Shown here one piece after another: positions 43,329-51,236 of a stretch of 64,000 bases of DNA (positions are counted from its first letter, which is position 1; the number at the start of each line of letters is the position of its first letter). The DNA is from Nitrospirillum amazonense (lineage in GTDB: Bacteria > Pseudomonadota > Alphaproteobacteria > Azospirillales > Azospirillaceae). The notes beneath the pieces were generated by a model that was not told the origin of the DNA, ran no database searches, and was given only the letters and a program-made list of their open reading frames with translations. The DNA is taken from positions 62,001 to 126,000 of the forward strand of contig NZ_VITV01000010.1 of the NCBI RefSeq assembly GCF_007828035.1, read 5' to 3'. The translations under genes were made by a program, and so were the position numbers.

Positions 43329-44279
43329 ATGACGAACGCCCGTCCGCTGAACGCCCATCCGGTGCTCGATGCCCCGCTGGTCGCCACCTTCGCCCTGGGC
43401 AATACCCTGGGCGAAGGGGTCACCTGGGATGAACGTGACCAGTCGCTGTGGTGGACGGACATCCACGAACGCCGTCTGCACCGGCTCAACTGGGCCAGCC
43501 GCGCGGTGGAAACCTTCGCGGCCCCGGAACGCGTCTGCTCCTTCGGCCTGATCGAGGGTGACCCCGGCCGCCTGGTGGTGGCCTTCGAAAGCGGTTTCGC
43601 CCTGTTCACTCCGCGCACCGGCCACGTCGAATGGCTGGCGCGGCAGGACCTGCCCGCGGGCGTTCGCTTCAACGACGGCCGGGTGGACCGCCAGGGCCGC
43701 TTCTGGGCCGGCACGATGGTGGAGGATGAGGCGGCGCGGGCGGCCAAGTCGCTGGCCGGCGCGCTCTACCGCCTGGACGGGCGGGACCGGGCCACGCCCC
43801 TGGTGCATGGCGCCCTCATCTCCAACAGCCTGTGCTGGAGCCCGGACGGCACGCGCATGTACTACACCGACGGCCCCACCCGCCGGATTCGCGCCTTCGA
43901 TTACGATCCGGCCACCGGCACGCCGTCGAATGAACGCGTTTTCGTGACGACGGAAGAGGGGGCCTACCCCGACGGCGCCAATATCGACGCCGCTGGCCAC
44001 CTGTGGAGCGCGCAGTGGGGGGCGTCGCAGGTGGTGCGCTACGCCCCGGATGGAAGCGTGTCCGGCGCCATTCCCGTGCCCACGGCCCGCGTCAGCTGCG
44101 TCGCCTTCGGCGGCCCGGACCTGACCCTACTGTTCGTGACCACGGCGCGCGAAGGCATGACGGCGGCGGAGATCGCGGCCGATCCCAATGCCGGCACCCT
44201 GTTCGTATATGATATCGGTACCATCGGCGTGCGCGGCCTGGTCGATAGTGCGTTCAAATTGGCCTCGGCAGGGATATAA
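43329..44279 (+). CDS. SMP-30/gluconolactonase family lactonase, 316 aa
   Basis: A six-bladed beta-propeller with the divalent-metal ligands visible: Glu in LGEGVTWD (near residue 29), Asn in RFNDGRVDRQGRFW (near 115), Asn in ISNSLCWSPDG (near 163) and Asp in DGANIDAAGHLW (near 215). It should hydrolyse the aldonolactone (galactono- or arabinono-lactone) formed by the dehydrogenase to the aldonate used by the dehydratase. It lies one base after the symporter stop, and the GntR-type regulator follows at 30 nt. Length is normal. Confidence 0.92.
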   Translation: MTNARPLNAHPVLDAPLVATFALGNTLGEGVTWDERDQSLWWTDIHERRLHRLNWASRAVETFAAPERVCSFGLIEGDPGRLVVAFESGFALFTPRTGHVEWLARQDLPAGVRFNDGRVDRQGRFWAGTMVEDEAARAAKSLAGALYRLDGRDRATPLVHGALISNSLCWSPDGTRMYYTDGPTRRIRAFDYDPATGTPSNERVFVTTEEGAYPDGANIDAAGHLWSAQWGASQVVRYAPDGSVSGAIPVPTARVSCVAFGGPDLTLLFVTTAREGMTAAEIAADPNAGTLFVYDIGTIGVRGLVDSAFKLASAGI

Positions 44280-44309
44280 GTAGTTGTGAGGAATAATGTG
44301 GGGGAAGGG

Positions 44310-45038
44310 ATGATTGCCAAGTTTCGCGGCCAAAACCTGACGTTCGCCATCGTCCAGGATCTGGGGGCCGCGATCGTTACCGGGACCTACAGCGCCGACA
44401 AGCCCTTCCCCATCGAGGCCGACCTCTGCAAGCATTACGGCGCCAGCCGCAGCGTGCTGCGCGAGGCGGTGAAGATGCTGACGGCCAAGGGTCTGCTGCG
44501 CGCCCGCCCCCGCCAGGGGACCTGGGTGGAGCCTGAGGAAAGCTGGAGCCTGCTGGACCCCGACGTCCTGCGCTGGATTCTGGAGCGCAAGTTCTCCCTG
44601 CCGCTGCTGGCCGAATTCACCGAGATCCGCCTGGCCGTGGAACCACTTGCCGCCCAGTTGGCCGCCGCCCGGGCGACACCGGCGGAGAAGGCCGCCATCA
44701 AGGTGGCCATCGACCGCATGTATGCGGCCGAGCGGGGGGAGGATGACCCCCTGACCACGGACATCAACTTCCACGTCGCCATCCTGAAGGCCAGCGGCAA
44801 CCGCTTTTACCTGCAACTGCGGGAACTGATCGACACCGCCCTGCGTTTCAGCATCCGGCGCACCAACCAGTACAAGGGCGTGAGGCTTGCCAGCGTGGCC
44901 GACCACAACGCGGTGGCCGAGGCCATCCTCGCGGGCGATCCCCCCCGGGCGGAGGCCGCCATGCGCTACCTGATGCAAGAGGCGCTGGACCTGCTGTCGC
45001 AGGGCGAGGAGGCCGAGGGCAAGGCCGCGGCCTCGTGA
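44310..45038 (+). CDS. FadR-subfamily GntR transcriptional regulator, 242 aa
   Basis: Winged HTH at residues ~8-75 (FPIEADLCKHYGASRSVLREAVKML) followed by an FCD domain with the metal-binding His/Asp set, including INFHVAILKASGNRF and VADHNAVAEAI. FCD regulators sense carboxylic or sugar acids and usually repress catabolic operons; the likely ligand here is the aldonate or its keto-deoxy product. It is encoded near the end of the sugar operon, giving autogenous feedback. The start is uncertain: ATG at 44310 has a GGGGGAAGG run just upstream, while a GTG at 44286 lacks an RBS. Confidence 0.88.
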   Translation: MIAKFRGQNLTFAIVQDLGAAIVTGTYSADKPFPIEADLCKHYGASRSVLREAVKMLTAKGLLRARPRQGTWVEPEESWSLLDPDVLRWILERKFSLPLLAEFTEIRLAVEPLAAQLAAARATPAEKAAIKVAIDRMYAAERGEDDPLTTDINFHVAILKASGNRFYLQLRELIDTALRFSIRRTNQYKGVRLASVADHNAVAEAILAGDPPRAEAAMRYLMQEALDLLSQGEEAEGKAAAS

Positions 45039-45068
45039 GATCCCGTCTGAAAATCCGGAGTCTGCAGG

Positions 45069-45467
45069 ATGCGTGAAGACGCCAGTCGTGAAAATGGCAG
45101 GCTGGCCATCGGGCTGATCGCCCATGACGGCAAGAAGCAGGCGATGGTCGATTGGGCCCTGGCCCATGCCGACTTCCTGCGGGCGGGCAAGATCTTCGCG
45201 ACATCCTCCACCGGCACCCGGGTGGCGGAGGTCATCGACGGCCTGGACATGACCCGCCTGCGCAGCGGCCCCCTGGGCGGCGACCAGCAGATCGGCGCCA
45301 TGATCGTCGAGGGTAAGCTCGACATCATGATCTTCTTCGTCGACCCGCTGGGCACCCTGCCGCACGACGTGGACGTGAAGGCCCTGCTGCGCCTGGCAAC
45401 GCTGGCCGACCTGCCCTTCGCCTGCAACCCCGCCACCGCCAGCCTTCTGGTGGCGGCGATGGCGTGA
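45069..45467 (+). CDS. mgsA: Methylglyoxal synthase, 132 aa
   Basis: The motifs IGLIAHDGKK (residues 14-23, phosphate and Asp/Lys site), ATSSTGTRV (phosphate loop), SGPLGGDQQIGAMI with the catalytic Asp, and FFVDPLGTLPHDVD cover the whole MgsA fold at normal length. The enzyme turns dihydroxyacetone phosphate into methylglyoxal and phosphate. It lies 30 nt after the regulator in the sugar-acid operon. The pathway yields triose phosphate, so this may be an overflow valve when phosphate is limiting. A bidirectional terminator closes the operon. Confidence 0.93.
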   Translation: MREDASRENGRLAIGLIAHDGKKQAMVDWALAHADFLRAGKIFATSSTGTRVAEVIDGLDMTRLRSGPLGGDQQIGAMIVEGKLDIMIFFVDPLGTLPHDVDVKALLRLATLADLPFACNPATASLLVAAMA

Positions 45468-45502
45468 AAAAAGGGCGGCCCATCAGGACCGCCCCTCTTT
45501 TG
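45467..45502. terminator. Bidirectional intrinsic terminator between mgsA and DUF4142 gene
   Basis: The hairpin GGGCGG (45473-45478) / CCGCCC (45489-45494) has AAAAAA on its left and CTCTTTT on its right, so it can stop transcripts arriving from either side. It lies in the convergent gap and overlaps the mgsA stop region. Confidence 0.8.
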
Positions 45503-45518
45503 CCCGTGGTCCCGAGAT

Positions 45519-46106
45519 TTACTTCGTCTTGTCCAGGGTCTTGGCCATTTCCAGATGCGAGGCGATGGTGGGTTCGGTCTTGGCGGCCCAGTCCTTGAGG
45601 GCCGCGTTGTCGCCGCCCTTGGCATAGCGCTGGAAGGCCGAGTCCGCGTCCTTGTGGGCACTCACCTGGTCCTCGCGGTACTGCTTCACGAAGTCGGCGC
45701 CGCTCAGGCCCTTCAGCTTGTCCAGCTTCTTCTGGTGGGCGTTGTCCAGTGCCGTGGGGATGGTCGCCTGCACGGTGCCGCCGGTGACGATGGTCTTCAG
45801 CTCCGTGGACGTCTTCTGGTGCGCCTGGATCATCTGGTTGGCGAAGGACTTGGTGGCCTCGTCACCCTTCTGCTGCGCCAGCTCGCTGGACTGGATTTCG
45901 AACATGTCGCTGATGGCGACTTCCTTCACGAAGTCCTCCGTGCGCGGGGTGACGCCTAGGACGGAATTGGCGCCGGTCTTCTCGCCCATGGACTTGGCCT
46001 TGTCGCCCACGGAATCCTGCGCCGACGCCTGGGTGGCGATGGCGGGGGTGAACAGCATCAGGCACAGGGCGGAGGCGGCGGCCGCCTTGCCGGTCAGGGT
46101 CCTCAT
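45519..46106 (-). CDS. DUF4142 periplasmic protein, 195 aa
   Basis: A signal peptide (KAAAASALCLMLFTPAIATQASA, cleavage near residue 29) precedes an all-helical ferritin-like DUF4142 domain (residues ~55-190) with EDFVKEVAISDMFEIQSSELAQQ and MIQAHQKTSTELKTI. Family members are small periplasmic or outer-membrane proteins, often induced in stationary phase or stress; function unknown. It is Lys-rich in the C-terminal half. The gene is monocistronic: convergent with mgsA and divergent from the HAD fusion gene. Confidence 0.87.
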   Translation of the reverse strand: MRTLTGKAAAASALCLMLFTPAIATQASAQDSVGDKAKSMGEKTGANSVLGVTPRTEDFVKEVAISDMFEIQSSELAQQKGDEATKSFANQMIQAHQKTSTELKTIVTGGTVQATIPTALDNAHQKKLDKLKGLSGADFVKQYREDQVSAHKDADSAFQRYAKGGDNAALKDWAAKTEPTIASHLEMAKTLDKTK

Positions 46107-46263
46107 GATGGCAACTCCTCATGACGGGGATGGGTCGGGCGGTCCGGGTGGGCCGCCCACAACCCCAGCAGAAGTGCCAAGGCGGCTGTTCGGTTCCGCC
46201 GGTCGCGGTTATTGCGCCGGCGGTCCCCCGCCTCCTATGGTGGCAACCCGCCGCTGGCGGGTG

Positions 46264-48096
46264 ATGAGTGAGAGATGGGGGACGGAGTTGGCCCAGGTGG
46301 TCATTCTTGCGGGCGACGGCGACACTCCCGCCCTGACCGACATCGCCGGTACGCCCTTGCTGGGCCGGCAGCTGGCGATGATCGCCCGGTCCGCCCTGCG
46401 CGACGTGCTGGTGCTGAGCGGTTCGGCCGCCGTCGCCCAGTACTGCGGCGATGGCGCCCGCTGGGGCCTGGCGGTGCGGGCGGCTCCCAGGGCGGGGGAG
46501 GCGGCCGGGGAGGCCGGGACCATGGTGGTCCTGCCTGGCGACGTCCTGCTGGACGTGGACCTGGATCGCCTGCTGGACCATCACCGCGGCCAGGGTGCTG
46601 ACGCCACCCTGCTGCTGCGGGCCAGCGACAATATGGCGGACGCCGACCTGGTCGACAGGGCGGAGGATGGCCGGGTGCTGGGCGTTCATGCCCCGCCGCA
46701 CGTGGATGATTTCCATAACCAGGCATGGCCAGGCCCTTACGTCGTGGCGTGGTCGGCGCTGGCCGGTGGCGACCTGCGGGGCCGGCCGCTTGTGGATCGC
46801 CTGTTGCGGGCGGGCCGCCCGGTGCAGAGCTATCTCAGCCCGGAATATGTTCGCCGCGTCGGCTCGGCCGGCGACCTGGATCAGGCGCGGGCGGACGTGG
46901 CCGCCGGTCTGCCCGACCGCCTGTCGCTGCGCTCACCCCAGCCCGCCGTGTTCCTGGACCGCGACGGCGTGCTGAACGTGGAGAAGGGCAGCGTCAACAG
47001 TGTGGCGGCGCTGGACCTGATTCCCGGTGCCGCGCCGGCCTTGGCGCGGCTGAACCGGGCGGGGTTCCGCACCCCGGTGGTGACCAACCAGGCGGCGGTG
47101 GCGCGGGGCCTGTGCAGCCTGGAAACGCTGGACGCCATCCACGCCCGCCTGGAAACCGGCTTGGGTGCCGATGGGGCCTACGTCGATCGGATCTATTTCT
47201 GCCCGCATCATCCCGACCCCACCCTGCCCGGGGGGGTGCCGTCGCTGCTGGTCCGTTGTGATTGCCGCAAGCCCAAGCCGGGCATGGTCCACGCGGCGGC
47301 GGCCGACCTGAACATCGACATCGCGCGGTCGTGGGTGGTCGGCGACAGCTCCAGCGACATGGGCCTGGCGCGGACCTGCGGCATGGGCGGCATCCTGGTG
47401 CGCGACGGTCATGGCGGGCGCGACGGCAAAAGCCCGGCACAGCCGCACGTCGTTGTCGACGACCTGGCCGATGCCGTGCGCTTCATCCTGGATGTCTGGC
47501 CGGGGCTGTCGGCGCATCTCGACGGCCTGGCCGCCGGTATTGGGCCGGGCGATGTGGTGCTGGTCGGCGGCCTTGCCCGCGCGGGCAAGAGCCTGCTGGC
47601 GCAGTGCCTGTCCTTGCGCCTGGGTCAGCGGGGCCGCCGGGCCGTGGTGCTGGGCCTGGACAGTTGGCTGAAATCCCACGACCGGCGGGGCGTGGGTGTC
47701 CTGGGCCGCTATGATTTGGAGGCGGCGGGCCAGGCGCTGGCCGCCGTGACGAACCGGGGCACGGCCATCACCCCGCCGCGCTATGACGTGCTGACCCAGA
47801 CCAGCCACCCCGGCCGCGAGGAGGTTGTGCTGGGGCCGGACGACATCCTGATCGTCGAGGGCGTGCCCGCGCTGACACAGCCCGCCTGGCGGGCCCTGGC
47901 CACGCGCCGCCTGTACGTCGCCACGGACGAGGCGGGCCGACGGGCGCGCTTTCACGCGGAATACCGGCGCCGGGGCTGGTCGGATGATCGTATCGAGTCG
48001 ACCTATGAGGACCGCTTGCGGGATGAGCGGCCCATCGTCCTTGCCAGCAAAGGTTACGCCGACGTGGAAACCAGCCTGGACGGCCTGCTGGACTGA
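46264..48096 (+). CDS. Three-domain fusion: nucleotidyltransferase-like, GmhB-type HAD phosphatase, P-loop kinase, 610 aa
   Basis: Residues ~8-215 resemble a sugar nucleotidyltransferase, but the signature is degraded: LAGDGDTPALTDI replaces LAGGxGTRL...K. VVLPGDVLLDVD keeps the LxGD strand. Residues ~220-395 are a HAD-IIIA phosphatase with intact catalytic motifs FLDRDGVLN, VVTNQ, DCRKPKPGM and VVGDSSSDMG. It also has a Cys/His zinc loop (CPHH...CDC) like GmhB, the D,D-heptose bisphosphate phosphatase. Residues ~420-610 carry a Walker A motif (GGLARAGKS) and a uridine-kinase-like GLDSWLKSHDRR segment. Heptose or glycan precursor synthesis is likely; hldE and hldD are 11 kb away. The start is uncertain (46264 or 46237). 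Confidence 0.82.
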   Translation: MSERWGTELAQVVILAGDGDTPALTDIAGTPLLGRQLAMIARSALRDVLVLSGSAAVAQYCGDGARWGLAVRAAPRAGEAAGEAGTMVVLPGDVLLDVDLDRLLDHHRGQGADATLLLRASDNMADADLVDRAEDGRVLGVHAPPHVDDFHNQAWPGPYVVAWSALAGGDLRGRPLVDRLLRAGRPVQSYLSPEYVRRVGSAGDLDQARADVAAGLPDRLSLRSPQPAVFLDRDGVLNVEKGSVNSVAALDLIPGAAPALARLNRAGFRTPVVTNQAAVARGLCSLETLDAIHARLETGLGADGAYVDRIYFCPHHPDPTLPGGVPSLLVRCDCRKPKPGMVHAAAADLNIDIARSWVVGDSSSDMGLARTCGMGGILVRDGHGGRDGKSPAQPHVVVDDLADAVRFILDVWPGLSAHLDGLAAGIGPGDVVLVGGLARAGKSLLAQCLSLRLGQRGRRAVVLGLDSWLKSHDRRGVGVLGRYDLEAAGQALAAVTNRGTAITPPRYDVLTQTSHPGREEVVLGPDDILIVEGVPALTQPAWRALATRRLYVATDEAGRRARFHAEYRRRGWSDDRIESTYEDRLRDERPIVLASKGYADVETSLDGLLD

Positions 48097-48119
48097 CGCC
48101 GCCGGCACGGGGGCGCGGC

Positions 48120-48150
48120 GTATCAAAAATTTCGCCGTTCAAATTATTAA
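48120..48150. promoter_or_regulatory. AT-rich element upstream of the M61 peptidase gene
   Basis: A sharp AT-rich block (CAAAAATTTC...TTCAAATTATT, 48124-48148) stands out from GC-rich flanks about 100 nt before the M61 start. A similar block lies upstream of the XRE-cupin gene at 50359-50383. It is probably an UP-element or promoter region, though the -10/-35 boxes cannot be assigned. Confidence 0.35.
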
Positions 48151-48250
48151 AGAAACAATGCAAGATTTTTACATATGAATTGAAGGGCTAAGCTAAGATT
48201 TGGCCCATGCCAACATGCCTGCGCGGGGCGGGCCAACAAGATGGGGTTTG

Positions 48251-50224
48251 ATGTCCGTGAAGTCTTCCGTCCTGTCCCTGGCCGCCGTGCTGGCGGCCGG
48301 TACCGCCCTGATGAGCCCGCTGTCGGCCGTGCCGGTCCGGGCTGATGAGGTTCTGCCGCAGCCGTATCCCGCCGCGGCCCCCATACCCGAGCCGCAGGAC
48401 GTGGCCTATCCCGGCACCATCCGGCTGCAGGTCGATGCCACCGATACCGAGCGTCGCATTTTTTGGGTGAAGGAATCGGTGCCGGTGAAGGGCCCCGGCC
48501 CCATGACCCTGCTGTACCCGAAGTGGCTGCCCGGCAACCACTCCCCCACCGGGGCCATCGACAAGCTGGCCGGCCTGATCATCCATGCCAAGGGTGGGGC
48601 CGCCGACGGCCAGCGGGTGGAATGGGAACGCGACCCGGTGGAGGTCTATGGCTTCCACGTCGACGTGCCCAAGGGTGCCACGTCGCTGGAGATGGAATTC
48701 CAGTTCGTCTCCCCCACCGCCGACAACCAGGGGCGCATCGTCATGACGCCCGACATGACGAACGTGCAGTGGAACGCGGTGGCCCTCTATCCCGCCGGCT
48801 ACTTCACCCGCCGCATCCCGGTGGAGGCCAGCGTGAAGCTGCCGGAGGGCTGGGGCTTCGGTACCGCCCTGGACGTGGCCAAGGAGGCGGGCAAGGACGG
48901 CGTCACCACCTTCAAGACCGTGCCCTTCGAAACCCTGGTGGACAGCCCCATGTTCGCCGGCCGCTACTACCGCCGGCTGGACCTGGACCCGGGCGGGCGC
49001 TCACCCATGCACCTGAACATCGTCGCCGACCGGCCTGAGTTGCTGGAGGCGACGCCCGACCAGATCGCCTTCCACCGCAACCTGGTGGTCCAGGCGGACA
49101 AGCTGTTCGGCGCCCGCCATTACGACCATTACGAGATGCTGCTGGCGCTCAGCGACAAGCTGGGCCACATCGGCCTGGAACATCACCGCTCCAGCGAGAA
49201 CGGCACCACGCCGACGTACTTCACCGACTGGAACAAGTCGGCGGGGCATGAACTGCTGTCGCACGAATACACCCATTCCTGGAATGGCAAGTACCGCCGC
49301 CCGGCGGACCTTTGGACGCCCAATTTCAACGTGCCCATGCGCGACAGCGGCCTGTGGGTGTATGAGGGCCAGACGCAGTTCTGGGGCTGGGTGCTGGCCG
49401 CGCGCGCCGGCCTGACCACCCGGCAGCAGGCGCTGGACAACCTGGCCGGCGTGGCCGCAACGCTGGAAACCCGCGCGGGCCGTGCCTGGCGCGACCTGGC
49501 CGACACCACCAATGGCCCCACCGTCGCCATGCGCCGCCCGGCGCCGTGGATCAGCTGGCAGCGCGCCGAGGATTACTACATCGAAGGCCAGCTGATCTGG
49601 CTGGACGCCGACAGCCTGATCCGCGAGCGGTCGGCCGGCAAGCGCAGCCTGGATGATTTCGCCAAGGCCTTCTTCGGCATCAACGACGGCAGCTACGTTC
49701 CGGCCACTTACACCTTCGACGATGTGGTCAAGACGCTGAACCAGGTGGAGCCCTATGACTGGGCGACCTTCCTGCGCACCCGCTTGGACACCCACCAGTC
49801 AGCCCCCATGGATGGCCTGGCGCGGGGCGGCTACAAGCTGGTCTACACCGACCAGCCGCTGTCCGAGGCCAGCCGCGCCAACGAGGCGCCGGGTTCCCTG
49901 AACCTGACCTATTCCCTGGGCTTGGCCCTGGACAAGGCCGGCATGCTGACCAGCGTCCAGTGGAACGGCCCGGCCTTTAAGACGGGCCTGACCGTGGGAA
50001 CCAGCGTGGTGGCGGTCAACGGCGTCGCCTACGACGCCGACCGCATGAAGGCGGCGGTGACGGCGGCCAAGGGCCAGGGCCCGGCGGTGGAACTGATCGT
50101 GAAGAACGGCGACCGCTATCGCACCGTGCGCATCGACTACCACGACGGCCTGCGCTATCCGCACCTGGAACGGGTGGAGGGCACGCCGGCGCGCCTGGAT
50201 GATTTGCTGACCCCGCGCAGCTGA
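48251..50224 (+). CDS. M61 family glycyl-aminopeptidase-like metallopeptidase with PDZ, secreted, 657 aa
   Basis: After a signal peptide (LSLAAVLAAGTALMSPLSAVPVRA) come the M61 N-terminal beta domain (LPGNHSPTGAIDKLAG, MTNVQWNAVALYPAG) and the zinc site HEYTHSWNGKYRRP near residue 337 with the third ligand in VYEGQTQFWG. A C-terminal PDZ-like domain (~545-640, VVAVNGVAYDADRMK) follows. M61 enzymes remove N-terminal Gly or Ala from peptides. The start at 48251 places the signal peptide correctly and has AGATGGGG upstream. It is the last gene of its strand before a strong hairpin. Complete, no defects seen. Confidence 0.9.
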   Translation: MSVKSSVLSLAAVLAAGTALMSPLSAVPVRADEVLPQPYPAAAPIPEPQDVAYPGTIRLQVDATDTERRIFWVKESVPVKGPGPMTLLYPKWLPGNHSPTGAIDKLAGLIIHAKGGAADGQRVEWERDPVEVYGFHVDVPKGATSLEMEFQFVSPTADNQGRIVMTPDMTNVQWNAVALYPAGYFTRRIPVEASVKLPEGWGFGTALDVAKEAGKDGVTTFKTVPFETLVDSPMFAGRYYRRLDLDPGGRSPMHLNIVADRPELLEATPDQIAFHRNLVVQADKLFGARHYDHYEMLLALSDKLGHIGLEHHRSSENGTTPTYFTDWNKSAGHELLSHEYTHSWNGKYRRPADLWTPNFNVPMRDSGLWVYEGQTQFWGWVLAARAGLTTRQQALDNLAGVAATLETRAGRAWRDLADTTNGPTVAMRRPAPWISWQRAEDYYIEGQLIWLDADSLIRERSAGKRSLDDFAKAFFGINDGSYVPATYTFDDVVKTLNQVEPYDWATFLRTRLDTHQSAPMDGLARGGYKLVYTDQPLSEASRANEAPGSLNLTYSLGLALDKAGMLTSVQWNGPAFKTGLTVGTSVVAVNGVAYDADRMKAAVTAAKGQGPAVELIVKNGDRYRTVRIDYHDGLRYPHLERVEGTPARLDDLLTPRS

Positions 50225-50572
50225 TGGAACTGCCACCCCCGGCCCTGCGCGGGCCGGGGGTGTGCGCAATAAAATGTCCAGGACGGTGGACTTCTGCGCA
50301 ATGCAGGCCCCAGGTTCCGGTGGTGGACATGGAACAAAATTATCCTATGGTGGCAACGCAAAATTTTCTGATTCAAATTTTTTGACCGGCCCCAACGCAT
50401 CATGCGGGTGCGGGGGGCATGCGCGGGTGGGGCCCCGGCAGACGGTGCGCGTGCGAATAAAGGGCCGGGACCGATCCAACGGTTGCGGAATGGGGCCTAG
50501 CGTTTCAGGAGGAGGTGGGGGCGGCCGGGTATCTCCTGGTGTCGGCCCGTTGAGGAAGGTCGAGGAGTCCCA
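50225..50572. other. Intergenic region between M61 peptidase and XRE-cupin genes
   Basis: About 350 nt. Apart from the hairpin at 50236-50260, it contains an AT-rich block (50359-50383, with AAAATTTT and AAATTTTTT) typical of a promoter, then GC-rich leader without recognisable structure or gene. The 14-mer CCTATGGTGGCAAC at 50344-50357 also occurs at 46234-46247. Confidence 0.45.
50236..50260 (+). terminator. Strong GC hairpin after the M61 gene
   Basis: A perfect 10-bp stem (CCCCCGGCCC / GGGCCGGGGG) with a TGCGC loop, 12 nt after the stop. There is no U-tract, so it is either an atypical terminator or a 3'-end stabiliser. Confidence 0.55.
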
Positions 50573-51163
50573 ATGCAGATTTTGAGTACCCGGGCCAAAA
50601 AGCCGTCCATGCCTATCGGGGAGCAAATCCGCAAGCGTCGCAAGGACATGGGCCTGACGCTGCAGCAGCTGGCCGATCGCTCCGGCCTGTCGGCGCCGTT
50701 CATCAGCCAGGCGGAGCGCAACCTCAGCGTCCCCTCGCTGGTGTCCTTGCTGGCGCTGGCTGAGGCGCTGGAGGTCGACATCTCCTTTTTCATGCAGGTG
50801 CCCAACACCGGCACCATCGTGCACCGCGCCGCCAAGCCCAACATCATCGAGGTGGACAGCCCCGTCCAGTACATCGACCTGGCGTCGGACCTGGATGACC
50901 GCAAGCTGGACATCATCCTGATGAGGATCCCGCCGGGCCACACCTTCCCGGTGGACACCCGTAACGGCGAACACTTCCGCTACGTCCTGTCAGGTGAGCT
51001 GTACGCCACGGCCGGCAACACCCGCACCACCCTGAAGGCCGGCGACAGCATGCATTTCGATGCCCGCATGAAGCACACGGTGGAAAACCGCACGGACCAG
51101 GAAGCGGTGCTGCTGTACGTCGGCACGCCCAGCGTCTTCAAGAAGGCCCAGCGGGCGAAGTAA
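50573..51163 (+). CDS. XRE-family regulator with cupin sensor domain, 196 aa
   Basis: Residues ~15-75 are a lambda-type HTH (IGEQIRKRRKDMGLTLQQLADRSGLSAPF in part, with the recognition helix in SAPFISQAERN). Residues ~115-185 are a cupin_2 beta-barrel (VLSGELYATAGN, AGDSMHFDARMKHTVEN). Such regulators sense small organic acids or amino-acid derivatives and control adjacent catabolic operons (like PuuR or SutR). Here it lies 73 nt upstream of 5-oxoprolinase in the same direction, so 5-oxoproline, glutamate or glutathione breakdown products are reasonable effector candidates. A GAGGAG RBS supports the start. Confidence 0.9.
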   Translation: MQILSTRAKKPSMPIGEQIRKRRKDMGLTLQQLADRSGLSAPFISQAERNLSVPSLVSLLALAEALEVDISFFMQVPNTGTIVHRAAKPNIIEVDSPVQYIDLASDLDDRKLDIILMRIPPGHTFPVDTRNGEHFRYVLSGELYATAGNTRTTLKAGDSMHFDARMKHTVENRTDQEAVLLYVGTPSVFKKAQRAK

Positions 51164-51236
51164 GCCCGGCTTGGCCTGGACGGCGGGCGCGATGTAGGGT
51201 GGCGCCGGCAGTATCAGGCATCAAGAAAGACGGGAC

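Noticed and set aside
41468-43747. A 759-codon antisense frame opposite the symporter and lactonase genes
   Set aside because: The composition is His/Gln/Asp-rich with no motif, and it spans the boundary of two well-supported genes on the other strand.
46234-50357. The shared 14-mer CCTATGGTGGCAAC at 46234 and 50344
   Set aside because: Several shared 14-mers are expected by chance in 64 kb, and no symmetry or further similarity supports an operator.
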